From assembly GCA_019454045.1 (NCBI GenBank), contig SKCR01033469.1, forward strand, positions 372,001 through 436,000: a stretch of 64,000 bases of DNA, in the 5' to 3' direction. The stretch comes from Zanthoxylum bungeanum (Eukaryota; Streptophyta; Magnoliopsida; Sapindales; Rutaceae). The notes below the pieces were generated by a model, which was not told where the DNA came from, did not search any database, and saw nothing but the letters and a program-made list of their open reading frames with translations. This document shows, piece by piece, positions 23,925-35,499 of this stretch. Made by a program: the position numbers and the translations under genes. Position 1 is the stretch's first letter. Every line of letters begins with the position of its first letter.

Positions 23925-25235
23925 TCATGTAGGTGGGTGGTGGAACGGAGTGGTAGTTTGGTAGAGGGTTTCTGTGTGTGTTGGGTTGTTCTTTTCCTGG
24001 GTGGGTATTTTATGGGAATCTATGAGATCTTGAATTTCATGCCTGAGGCGGGTGCAGTTATCGATGTCATGGCCATGTAGCTGGTGGAAGTGACAATAAA
24101 GGTTCACATTTATGTGTGGCGGTGAAGGGTGTGGAAGTGGATTGCCTTCTAAGGGTTTCAAGATTCCTTGTCCCTGTAACTTTTTAAATACCTTCGACAA
24201 AGGTCTACCAAGGTTCGAGAATTGTCGGTTCCTGATGGCAGCAACCTCGGTAGTAGCGGGCTTAGTCTCAGAATGCCCCCCAAAAGTTCTTCTATTCTGG
24301 CCATAAAACTTTCTGTTTTCAGCCTTCTATTCTTCAATATCCATAACAGTCTCTCTCAACTGCCGGAAATCAGTAATCATGGAGGTAATCCTCTTCAGCT
24401 TACCATAAATAGAGGGCTTGGTGCCCTTGATAATCATCTTAATTTGGTCTTTCTCTGAAGGCGGAGTCTGCATTTTCAAAAGCTGGCTTCTCCAGCGATC
24501 CACATACTCTTTGAAACTTTCATCTGGCTTCTGTTTAGTGTTCTCCAAATCACGGAGTGACAAGTCAATCTCTAAGTCTATAACATATTTCTTCAGAAAA
24601 GCATCAGCTAGTTCTCTCCAATCTTCCTTAACCTTCTTCTCAAGGCTATGATACCAAACCACAGGTGCCCCATCGAGTGACATCCCAAACATCTTTTGGA
24701 CCTGGCGCTGTGATAGGCCCACTGAACTCGTGACTGAGACATATTGCTGCAGATGGACTATCGGGTCTCCATTTTCATTAAACTTGGCCATGTCAGGCAT
24801 TTTAAACTGAGCTGGCAGCTGTTCTCCGAAGGTCATTGCCTCATAATCTAACAACTCTTCATGTTTACCCCTCATTTTACGGGTAACTGTTTCAACCTGA
24901 TCCCGGAGCTTCTGAAATTCTGCCTGAGACCCAATCACTCTGCCTGTTGCACACTCTGCCATGTCATCATCAAAAGTGGGGATATCATCCCCCAACCTAT
25001 TCAGAGGCTCCTCGCGCCTCACATTCTCAGAATTTCCCCCAGCACGAGGTACATCCATATTTGCCATGGCGATAGTCAAGGCTTGTAATTGTTCGGTAAT
25101 CTTGGCAAAATTGTTCTCTAACTGATCCATATGGGATACCTCGTTACCGGATTCACTCATGCATGTTACTGTTCTTTTAGTGAGTCTTGTCCCTTCTCTA
25201 ACCCAAACGGTATCTATGATGTCTTTTTGAGACAT
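23925..25235 (-). pseudogene. TR-GAG gag polyprotein, frameshifted
   Basis: The gag capsid protein of a gypsy element. From a likely start at 25,235 ('MSQKDI'), it has a coiled-coil-like N-terminal part ('LENNFAKITEQLQALTIAM'), then the retrotransposon-gag domain ('VWYHSL', 'WRELADAFLKKY', 'ESFKEYVDRWR', near residues 160-280). The first frame stops at 24,327. The C-terminal part continues in another frame at 24,200-23,925, with a CCHC-like knuckle 'YCHFHQLHGHDIDNC' of the Tat/Ogre style. At least one frameshift separates them. An upstream in-frame start at 25,322 is less likely because the added residues are hydrophobic and repetitive. Confidence 0.85.
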
Positions 25236-25326
25236 AGAATGTGTTAACATGATATATGTATGTATGAGGTGCATGAGATGCATGTAACATATATAACATA
25301 CTAAATCAACTAAAATTTTCAAACAA

Positions 25327-25800
25327 ACCGGCCCGTTATCATTTTAGAAGCTTTTGGGCTAACTGTTATAGGAATGAACTCATACCAGTTTAAATGCCCA
25401 ACGAGTTCACATCTCATGGCAAGGAACCCAACTAATTCCAAATGGTAATGTTCCGAACACAAGCACAAAGTGGCCCATCAATCACTTAGAAGCCTTTGGC
25501 CCAATCGTCATAAAATATGTTCTTGTCCCAGTTTAAATAGCCCAACAAGCCCATATCCCATGACAAATGGTCCAAATGGATCCAAACGACGATGTTCCCA
25601 AACACAAGCATAAAAGAAAGATAATGCAAATATAAAACAAAGATTTCTACAGAATGGCCCATCAACATTTCAGAAGCTTTGGGCCTAATGGTCATAAGGT
25701 ACGAACTTGCCCCAGTTTAAATGGGCCAGCAAGTTCGCATTTCTGACAATAGTCCAACTACATCCAAATGAGGATGGTCCACAAGCACATACTCAAGGAA
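25327..25800 (-). repeat. Three-copy diverged repeat in TR-GAG 5' UTR
   Basis: Units begin near 25,330, 25,472 and 25,654 with 'ggccc(gt/at)..a.ttt(t/c)agaagc' and share 'ccagtttaaat' and 'cacaagca'. They are diverged from one another. They lie between the gag start and the shared module. Confidence 0.75.
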
Positions 25801-25858
25801 ATAATTGTTACTTTAACCATACAACCCCGGTCTATGGGTGGGTTCGCAAGAGTGTAGA

Positions 25859-26213
25859 CAAAGGCTCTCACCGGCGAAGGATGGCCCACAACTAGGTCTC
25901 CCTAATCAAGGGTTCGAGCGACCAAGTGAGCGCACCCTTTTTTATACACTAAGGTACGTGCCAATGAGCTATGGTGTGTGACTGACTGTCAAATGGATTT
26001 CCCGTTGTAGATTCCCCAGAGGGAGGGTGGAGCGAGGCTCTCTTAAGTACCCTAGCCTCTTAGGCTCTTATCGTTTGGTGACAGGAATAAACAATGAGTC
26101 CTCCAAATTAGTCCATCACAATAGGCTACGGGTAGATGGCTATATAAGTGCCTTCACAGCTTTTCCTTCTAGAAAGGTAGTGAATGAAGGAAGACACCAA
26201 AACATTACCTAGC
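25859..26213 (-). repeat. Module shared with Athila-2 (TR-GAG copy)
   Basis: This 355-bp block matches 46,393-46,746 along its whole length, with landmarks 'caaaggctctc', 'gttgtagattccccagaggg', 'ggtggagcgaggctc', 'ccttaggctcttatcg', 'gaggaagacacc'-like and 'acctagc'. Flanks differ. It lies in the leader of TR-GAG just downstream of the primer site. No coding frame was found. Confidence 0.9.
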
Positions 26214-26317
26214 CTCAAAATGCCTTTGATTAAACCCCCATTTTATCCACTATAGACACAGTCAATTAGAACTTAAATCCAAACATTACAAGACAATATT
26301 TCGGGGCCGATTCTCTA

Positions 26318-26335
26318 TCCTCAGTGGAGTCACCA
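26318..26335 (-). promoter_or_regulatory. Primer-binding site of TR-GAG
   Basis: On the minus strand, TGGTGACTCCACTGAGGA begins three bases after the 5' LTR. The TGG start and position fit a tRNA 3'-end complement, and the shape resembles primer sites of Tat/Ogre elements. The tRNA is not assigned. Confidence 0.65.
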
Positions 26336-26338
26336 GAC

Positions 26339-29300
26339 TGTGGGACACAGAAACTGGACGACGCATGTTGTCCTGGGCTCGCTGCCCGGTCGGGAGTACG
26401 GAGTAGCCACGGGGGACTAAACTGGAGAATAATGGAGTCGCCACCCGGTGTGAACCAGGAAAATGAGATTTAAGGCCGTACTCACCCCTCGCAAGGGAAG
26501 ACCTCAAACCGTTGGGTTCAGAATGGTCCCTTACTTATGTCACTTGTAATGAAAGGATTTGTGTAATAATTTAATAAAGCTTAAGTAACACTTATTTCCA
26601 AGAGTATCATGCTTCTAAGTTCATATGCGCAAAAATAAACTTACACCTAAATTTGCATATATCTTACATCTAAGATTGCATGCTTGAAAGTACGTCAAAG
26701 TAGCAACGAACATACAACTTCATTGGCATATTGTATTCATGGAAACATAAGCACACACTAACCACGCAAGCACACATAAAAGCAAATCAAATAATGGTGA
26801 ACATTTGATTTCATAGACATATCATACTTATACGTGCGGAAGCATAAACAAATAGCCATTACATGTCCATGCGTAAAAGAGTCAACTAAGTACATAATGC
26901 AAAAAGACAATTAAGGATACAATTAGGCATTAAGTAAGCATGCTATGACGTGGTGCAAAAGAAGATAACTAATATGGACACAAACACACATGTGAGCACT
27001 TTTCCAAGTGGTACGTGGAATTGTATCCCAAGTACAGACCGCACTACCGTCCATTCGGAATTGGCTACAGAATTTATGTCTGGGTTTCCATCCGATATAC
27101 CACAAGAAATAATCCTCAAATTCTATCATAACATGGATATATGGATTGTAATACTTTAAGCCAAGACTAAGGTAAATGATGCAACCAATGGAATAAAAGT
27201 GCTTTTCATTATGATGCGTACAAAGATAAGGATGACTATATGGGATTTCATAATACATGCGTGAACAGAGCAATGATGTGCTAAAAGATAAATGCCATGG
27301 CAAGAAGCGCGGCAAAACATCATGGTAAAGGCTTTTAACCCCTCGATATATAGGACCTTTAATCCCACTTATTAAGCCCATGCGCACATAATACAATGCA
27401 TATATAAAGTAAAGAAAATGATATCGGGCTTCGCGTACCTGATTGAACACATCTCACACTCAATGGAATACACCTTATTCGGCGCGACAAAGCATCGTGG
27501 CAAAGGATTTTAACCTCTTCAATTAGAGGACCTTTCATCGCACTTACTAAGCCCATGCGTAATTAATGCAATGCATATATATGAAACGAAAGTAAATATA
27601 AAGATATCCGGCGCGGCGAAGCATCATGGTAAAGGATTCTAACCTCTTCAATTAGAGGACCTTTCATCGCACTTACTAAGACCATGAGCAATTAACACAA
27701 CGCATTTATATAAAACAAAAGTGAATACAAAGATATCTGGCGTGGCGAAGCATCGTGGTAAAGGATTTTAACCTCTTCAATTAGAGGACCTTTCATCGCA
27801 CTTACTAAGCCCATGCGCAATTAACACAATGCATATAAAAAATAAAGACCATAATATCGGCTTCGTATACCCGATTGAACACATCTTACATTCAACCGAA
27901 TATACATCAATCGGCGCGGCAAAGCATCGTGATAAAGGATTTTAACCCCTCAAAATAGGGGACCTTTAATCCAACTTACTAAGCCCATGCGCTCGATCAT
28001 ATCATGCATAAACAAATAACGTGCGGAATTTAAATGACAAATAACAAGTAAATCAAAGCAACATAAAACAAAAGAATGTGCCGTTTACTCAAGCGGTACG
28101 TGGAGTTGTATCCCAAGTACAGATCATACTACCGTCCATTCGGAATCGGCTATGAAATTTATGTCCGGGTTTCCATCCGATATACCGCGAGAGTTGACAC
28201 ATCTTTCATTTTATTCCAAGGCCACAACATACAATATTTCGTAATACATTCATATTTATCTACTCAAGGGCCACAACATGCATTTTAACATAATAATCAT
28301 GCGAACAATACTCAATGAATAATAAAAATTAAAGAGAAAAAGGATGTGAAAAATATCCTCAGGTCTAACCTTTTTTTGTCGACTTTCGGACTCGTGTTTC
28401 ACGGAGATCGGAAGGGTTAAAGCTCCTCAACTTTTCTGGTTCAATGGTTTAGCATCTTAGCTCACTGTTTTGTTGTTTTTCTTGCTGTTTGGCCTCCATT
28501 TTACTGCTGTTTCCTTTGTATTTTCTACTCACTGTTTCAGGTCTATTAAGGCTACTGTTTTGGCGATTTTTTTGGGGTTGTTTGCTCACTGTTTTAGGGT
28601 GGTTTCTGGGGACTGTTTCAGGGTATTTTAGTGGCTGTTGGAATATGGTTGGTTAATGGGCAGTGTGTGTGTGATGGCTCGGTGGGACAGTTTAGTCGGT
28701 TGGTGGGTGGATGGCTTATGGTACAGCTGCTTTGATTGTGGGTGCTACGCGTGAGGGGCGGGGTTACGTGGGGGGCTATGCGTGAAAGTGAGCTGGCGTT
28801 TGTGAGGGATGAGTGCGTGAAGGTGAGGGGTGGTTTGCTGTGCGGCTGAAGTGTATGAGGGCTCTCGGGACGTGGGGGCTAATTAGTGGGGCTTGTAGGC
28901 TATGAAGGTTATTGATGAGGGTTCATTTGTGAGGGTGTCGTGTGGTCAGTTTGTGTGAGGGGGTGTGCTTTACGTGTGTGTGGTTTGTGAGTGCATGGAG
29001 AAGAGGCTGAGGTGCGTTAAGGGGCAGGCTGGTTTGATGAGTTTGAAGCGGTGGAGTGAAGGCTGTGGGGGCTACCGAGTGTGTTGTATGTGGAGAGAGT
29101 AGGGTTTCTATTTGTTTTAGTTGGCTTTTTGCCGTCTTAGAGAGTGTGAATGAGAGAGATGGAGAGGCTTGGTTTGGCTTTGTTTATATAGAGAAGGGCT
29201 AAGGCTTCTCCTTGTCTCACAATGAAGGGATTTGATTTAGTGTTAAAGAAAGAAAGCAATGGATTTGATGGAGACAAGATTGGTTTAGATTATGAAGTCA

Positions 29301-29779
29301 ATATCTTTAAATTGGTTATGAGTGATTTAATTAGGCATGATATTTCTTTAATTTAGTATATGATTTTGCTTAGTTAGGAAGTTACAATATTTTAATTTGG
29401 TATAATTATATTTTATGTTTTATTTAATTTGGTAAATCAATTAATTAATATTTTATTTAGTTAATGTTTAATTTAATTAATATTAGATTTAATTTGGGTG
29501 TAATTTAAGGTGATATGGGCGTGTGGGCCTAGTGGTGGTGTGGGCTTGGTTTGGTGAGTGGGTTTGGGCCAAGATTAAAAGGTTCTGGATTTTTTAGGCC
29601 AAAGGTGCTTTAAAACGGAGGTCCAACGAGCGAGCTTGACGCTAAACAAGTGAATAATGATCTAACGAAATTCCGATTCCCTTCCAACGACCGTTTCCTG
29701 CGATATCCTTAACTAAAAACGTAGTGCCTCCAACTGAGACTCATCATCGGGTTTCACATGTAAAACTGCAATGCCTACA
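26339..29779 (-). repeat. TR-GAG 5' LTR
   Basis: The LTR is 3441 bp and colinear with 18,554-21,933. It retains the segment 'cccctcgcaagggaag...' near 26,487-26,560 that the other LTR lost. It contains the same tandem array (27,290-28,010) and flanking direct repeats. Confidence 0.93.
27290..28010. repeat. Tandem array inside TR-GAG 5' LTR
   Basis: Same unit types and order as 19,430-20,150, so the array predates insertion of this element. Confidence 0.85.
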
Positions 29780-29784
29780 GCAAT
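29780..29784. repeat. TSD of TR-GAG (right copy, gcaat)
   Basis: Follows the CCTACA end and matches 18,549-18,553. Confidence 0.94.
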
Positions 29785-31512
29785 GCCACATCCGTAAAGG
29801 TTACGAAGTATTCATATCCACCTCTAGCCTAGCTAGATATGGGCCCACTTACGTCACTATGAATGAGGGCTAACATATCGGTGGCACTTACACTTTTACC
29901 AAGTAAAAGGTATTTTAGGCACTTTGCCCAATAAACTAGATTCGTAGACTTCATTTGATTAGAATCAAATCCGTCCTAGTACCCACTCTTCGAAAGTGTG
30001 GATATACGAGTCTTTTTAATTTGTCCTAGACAACAATGCCACAAATAAGTCTCATCTGATTAAATCAGTTTGAGCTATTTGTTTGTCATGTTATATGTAT
30101 GAGATTAATTTATATTCTAAATATAAATACTGTTATTCACATTTAATGTGTTTATCTCGATATCATCTTTATAAACAAAACACTTAGTGTTCTAGAATAT
30201 AAGGGTATACCCGCAACGGGTTAAACTTAGATATAGAGATAATGTTTCTAGTCAAACTAGGTACATTATAACAATTTCCTAATTTAAGTACATGCCCCAA
30301 GGGTAGTTCCAAAACTTAGGTTTCTACGGTTAAAATAGCTCGTCCCGTTTTTGACTCGCAGGTAGATCTCAACTGAAGCCAGTCTCCTGCTAATCAGCAG
30401 ATCCCGCACATCAGTACATATATTTATGTACCACTTCCGGTATCTAAAATCTAATTTTAAAACCAGTAGTGAACATTTTTTTGACAAACATACTTGAAGC
30501 CGGAGCCTTGCCCCACCTTCACTTCCTTCATGTCTGCCTTGTTTATACGGTAGTCACGCTTCCAGTAACCCCGTTTGCCACAGTTTAGGCATACATCTTG
30601 GCATATGTCATTTGTCTTCCCAGAAGACTGTGATGATTTTGCCTTTGCCCTTTTATTCACACCCTAGAAGCCTTCGGCCAAGCCTTGGCCTTTTGGGATG
30701 TCGAAGTAAGATGCGCCTTGCGCTTCTTGCCCTTTTGCAAACTCTGGCTTTGTCTCATTGAGCATAGCCATTAACTCTCCAAGAGTTTTCTATTGCAATT
30801 AGTACTTTTGATATCTAAGAATAGATCTATGAAGATCCTTTAATTTCAATCATCATGGTATAAGGATCTAATCCTTAGTTCTGATGAAGAAATTAAGGAG
30901 TCGTTACGGTAAGCATAAAGGATTGAGTACTAAAGTTATCATCACCATGAGTCTTCCAAAACTCATGCTCCACTATTTGCTTAACTCCGGGCTCAGGCCC
31001 GAGATGTCACACTATCAAATAGAATAACTTCTCAGTTCCCAGGACTATCCTGAGGTTCTATTCCCAATCTGAAAATTAAAGCCGTTTAAAGACATTTTCA
31101 CCCAGGATTATGTTCTAAACACTAATCTTTCAGTTATCTTGATTCCAATAGTCCAACTATCCAATCAACGATTTCGGGTACAATTGAATATAATGATTAC
31201 TATAGTCTAAATATATAATCAACTATAATTTGATTGGTTAAATTCAAATATATTGATTACTATAATCCAATTATATAATCACCTATAAATTGAAGTAGTT
31301 TGAATACGGTCCAACTGCTTAATTTAAAACACCAATTAAATATTAGTCCAACTAATATATTTATTAATAAATAATGACGAAAAATGAAATAAGCGCGTAT
31401 TGGCAAGTATCTAAACGAAATTGCAAATTTAATATTTGCCTCCCACTATTTTTCGGCGAACCTCTAACCCTTTGTTGAGTACTCGGGAAACCTAGTTTCC
31501 TAGTGGGCTAGG
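29785..31512 (-). pseudogene. Copia-3 gag-pol relic: integrase start, protease, gag zinc knuckle
   Basis: Minus-strand continuation of Copia-3. The integrase N-terminal region (29,800-30,010) mirrors Copia-2 at 5940-6150. At 30,457-30,660 a 67-codon stretch includes 'CLNCGKRGYWKRDY', the gag CCHC knuckle with the last Cys changed to Tyr. Protease homology near 30,400 is broken. Further gag sequence reaches 31,500, where an Athila-type LTR inserted. Confidence 0.82.
31508..31512. repeat. TSD of solo LTR (left copy, ctagg)
   Basis: ctagg is repeated at 33,542-33,546. The rejoined flanks match Copia-2 at about 4425-4445. Confidence 0.93.
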
Positions 31513-33541
31513 TGACCGGCGTAAACACACACGTATAACGCAAGCCCACGTATCGTTCAAGTAGTATAAAAATATCGATCCCACGAGGACTTAATATCTA
31601 AACTATTAATTTTATGAGGTCAAATGATTACTAATATCTAACAAGTTGATTGATTGATTTGAAATGATGACGATTCTAAATTTAAAAGCAAGTAAATAAA
31701 ATAGTCGAAAATAAGTTTTAAGAAAATTCAATATTAAAAACTATCTAGGGTTGTGATTTCTTCCAATATCATTTTAAAGATGAAGTGGTTATCTTAAAGT
31801 TGGGTAATATATTGATTTATTAACCTGGAACACTAAATTATGTGTAAGCCTCTGTCGATGGTCAGACACAAATATCCAGTTTAACCCAATTGAACCATAT
31901 GTCTATGTCAACCAAATTATCTGGATTCATTAAGTTTAAGTTCCAATTATGGCTACCCCTGCCCGACAGGTATATTCCTATCCTGTAAGGAAATCTATTA
32001 AAGGGTTATCTATCCTCAAGGAAGATCGTGGGCTATTGAGTCTAAGGCTGAAACCTAAAATCCCTATGTCTAGTTCATTTTAGATTTACCAGATCAATTT
32101 TATTAATGGCCAGTTAATGAAAAAGCATTAAGTTTAAGACTCAATAAATAAATCTTTATATTACCCAAGCTATAATCTAACCCTTATAAAACGGTGATAT
32201 TGGATTTCATCACAACCCGAGATAACTAATTTAGTTACAACACATAACTAGGGCTAGTAAAAGCTTGAAAATAAAAGACATAAAGTAAAAATGTGGTAAA
32301 GTAAATACTGAAAAGTAAATTACAATAAAATAAAATGCTAAGGTAAAAGGAATTACTTTTACTACTACTAATTTAGATATCTCTCATAAAATAATATATA
32401 AACTTGTGATTCTTTTTCCAACCAGCCATATAGGCGGTAACCTGATTAAGTCAAATTAAGTCCAACCAGCCATAAAGGCGGATCCAAAATTAAATTACCA
32501 ACCGACCAATCTGGCGGTATCCTTTATTAGTCAGGTTTAAATCAGATTAAAATGAATTACCAACCGACCAATCTGGCGGTATCCTTTTTAAGTCAATATT
32601 TTAAATAGTGAATATATTATTTTTAAGGGAGATTAATCTAAATAGTAACAGTAAAAGAATCACCTTTCACCCTAGCTGGGGGAGTTACCTCCTCATTACT
32701 GAAAAGTAAAAACTGAAAAATTAAAGAAAGAAAAGTATTGTGCGTAAAAGTAAATTTCGGAAAGTAAAAACTGAAAAGTAAAGAAAAGAAAGTGTGAAAC
32801 TGAAAATTAATTACTGAAAACTAAAAATAAACAAACTAGATACAATCTTCTTATTATTCTTAAGGAATTCCTTAGAAGAAAGTATGAATTTTACAAATGA
32901 AATGGCTTGGTATTTATAGGCAAAATTTTGCCACCATCAAATCATCAATCAATTTCTCCACCAAATCCATTATTAATTTCTCCACTAATTACTCCACCAA
33001 ATCCATAATTGCTCCACTAATTTCTTATCTTGTTTGGTGGTGATTTGATAATTTTTATTAATTATTTATTAATTAATATTTTGCTTTGAAAATGATTGAT
33101 AATTACTTTTAATAATTACACTCCACACACTTCTGGATGGTTCATCAATTTCGGTCATGAAATCATCAGAATTTGAAAATATGTTCTCTTTCACAGTTGT
33201 AGATCTTTGAGTCTTCTTTCATCTGGAACTTGAATCACCTCAATCCGATATCTGAGTAAACAGTTATGCCCAAAATACGACAGATGCGCAAAACTGGAAT
33301 TTCCAAAACTGCACTTCGTCAAAAACGCCCTTTCAAGTTTCCAATCTCCAAAATTAATATATCAAGTCCAATAATTGCCCTTATTTGATCCACATTTCGT
33401 CCTAAATGATTTCATTGAGTCCCGATATTATTTTATCTGTAAAATAAAATAAAACATATCAAAACGTTCATCAAACCCGAGAAACTAAACAAAATATTAA
33501 GTAAAAGGGGCGGTAAATATTGATATATTTTCCGCTCATCA
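31513..33541 (-). mobile_element. Solo LTR of an Athila-type element
   Basis: A single 2029-bp LTR, TGATGAGCGG...CCGGTCA on the minus strand, flanked by TSD ctagg and without interior. Such solo LTRs arise by recombination between the two LTRs of a full element. It is related to the LTRs of Athila-1 and Athila-2 (same 'cgtataacgcaagc' end, same 'ggcggta' short repeats at 32,425-32,590) but is a separate subfamily. Confidence 0.93.
32425..32590 (-). repeat. Short GGCGGTA repeats in solo LTR
   Basis: Four units with 'ccaacc(a/g)..ca...ggcgg(ta)tcc' spaced about 35-60 bp. Related units occur in both Athila-2 LTRs and in the Athila-1 LTR. Confidence 0.8.
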
Positions 33542-33546
33542 CTAGG
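33542..33546. repeat. TSD of solo LTR (right copy, ctagg)
   Basis: Follows ...CTCATCA at 33,541 and matches 31,508-31,512. Confidence 0.93.
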
Positions 33547-35490
33547 ATCCCGTTAAATAACACAAAACCTTGACTTTGGCCAACAAGTTGTATGATATTT
33601 AACTAGGTTGATCTCTAAGATCAATTGGATCTCATCCAATTCCTAGATCCATTCGGTGGACATCCAAGTCCGAAACATATATCTAATATATGCCAATATA
33701 TCCAATATATTGTCTAACCTTTTTCCTTTGAATCAACTAAGCATTGGCTTTGGCACAACAAGCTTAATGATTCCAGTTAAGCGGGACCCATTGACTTTGG
33801 AAAGCTTCGTAATCGATGTCGATGGAGAATAATTGATCTTGACCTTTGCCAAAAAATCACAACTTGGACAAGACATGCGATATGGAACAAAGCCTTCATG
33901 ATTCAAACACATTCGCAATGGACAAAGGTCTTGAGTTTGGCCAACAAACCAGTGCCAATCTTGGATCTTGAGAATGAATCATTCAATGGAAGGAAAACAC
34001 TTAATATTTATTGAGGGTTTTTCGCGTAATTGGCAACCAATTAATTATCTTTGATTAGGTCTCATCATTCACCCTTAAACATGCATTCTAAAAGCATAAT
34101 AAGGCGTGATAAATAAATAAATTAATAATGATATGCGGATGGATATCTCACAAATTGTTCCTAGAACAAATCTCTCATTTTGCTCTCTCCTGCTAGCACA
34201 AATCTTACTTCTACCCAATTACATAACACTTCTAAAAAAACCTCATTTACATTGAGGGGAATAGGTGAGAAGAGAAATACCAAGAATCAAGAGGTAATAA
34301 GCTGGACACGTAGGTCCAATTTAATAAATTCTAAATTTATTACAACAATTTCCAAAATTGCCCTCACCCATCTAATATCCATCTAATATACATTATTCAT
34401 ACATCACATCCATGTATTCACACAAAGCATGTTATCAATCAATCTAATCCAATTAATTAATCTTTAATTAATGACCATCCAATGTTCAAACAACGATTTG
34501 ATTTGCGCGAGTCTAACTCGTTTAAGAATAAGTACTCAAAGTACGAATTCTTGAATTATATCAAACTACAATATTAAATCCAATTTAATTTGTATTCAAT
34601 ACTAATTCTTTATTTAATTTCAAATTAAATAATTACACTTTATTAATGAGCCTTTGCGACTTAGATTCTAAATCTAATCTTAACGGGTCTCAAAGCCCAA
34701 TTAACATCCAATGTCAATTTCATTAAAGTCCAATGGGCTTTCAATTAATTTATAAGGCATGGACTTTGGCAACCAAAGCCCAATAAGGAATCACCCTTTG
34801 CCAAAAATCAATTTAGGCCCATTAGGCCCAATTAAATTTTAAAAGGCCCAATTATCATATTTGGACCTTATGGAAATGGTTTTAGGCCCAATTGGATCCA
34901 ACCAATTAACCTAAACCAAACTTGGCCCAACCAAGCCCATTAAGCCCAAATACAACATTTTTAGCCCAATTCCAAATTAAGCCCAATTAATTAAATTCTA
35001 ATATTCCAAATTTCACAATTTAATTAATTAAAGTGTATTAGCCATAATTAATTAGTTAAATTAAAATTTCCAAAACACCAATTACACTAATTAATCATGT
35101 TTTAATTAACCAACTTATGTCCAACACAAATTGAAGCAAAATCAACCCTAACATGCTTCCTAAGCTCTCGGCAATATGGTGATTTTTATATCAATTTTGA
35201 TTTCAATCCAATTAAATCACAAACTAATATATCCAATGCATTTTAAACACATCCAATTGTCTAAAATTCAAAAATCACCAAGTGCTAAGGGTTCCATCAC
35301 TTTCGGCCAAGCCTCAAATTTGGGGAAAACTAATCCAATTAATTTTTTCTTCAAATTGATCATGCACAACTCAAAGTTAACATATTATAAGCATGCTCAA
35401 ACAAACAATTTGAATAAAACATGCTCAAATCAAAAATACCCAAATCAAAAGTAAGAACAATAAATTCAATTTCATGCTCAATTATCGTTG
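33547..35490 (-). other. Copia-3 leader / upstream gag region, no gene seen
   Basis: Reverse-strand counterpart of Copia-2 2,471-4,430. AT-rich, with 'ggcccaat' words, and no reading frame I can support. Confidence 0.7.
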
Positions 35491-35498
35491 TGATACCA
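35491..35498 (-). promoter_or_regulatory. Primer-binding site of Copia-3
   Basis: TGGTATCA on the minus strand, one base after the 5' LTR. It equals the first eight bases of the copia initiator tRNA-Met site, and the following bases have diverged. Confidence 0.8.
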
Positions 35499-35499
35499 T

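Larger units (their letters stand above)
18554..29779 (-). mobile_element. TR-GAG: gag-only, long-LTR gypsy-type element with tandem-repeat 3' region
   Basis: An 11.2-kb minus-strand element with 3.4-kb LTRs (TGTGGG...CCTACA), primer site, purine tract and TSD gcaat. The 4.4-kb interior encodes only a gag-like protein; there is no protease, RT, RNase H or integrase. Gag with a 'YCHFHQLHGHD..NC' knuckle, long LTRs and a 3' UTR full of tandem repeats recall the Tat/Ogre lineage, and gag-only elements of this layout are known as TR-GAG. It must depend on enzymes from another element. Confidence 0.9.

Noticed and set aside
23660..23932. 90-codon plus-strand frame in TR-GAG
   Set aside because: Antisense to gag, overlaps the gag end by a few bases, no recognised family. 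Chance cannot be excluded.
19067..27450. Open frames of 173 and 175 codons in element sense in both TR-GAG LTRs (19,067-19,588; 26,923-27,450), a possible LTR-encoded protein
   Set aside because: The two LTRs were identical at insertion, so shared openness is expected. The differences between them are mostly amino-acid changing, and the frame covers LTR tandem repeats. No selection is visible.
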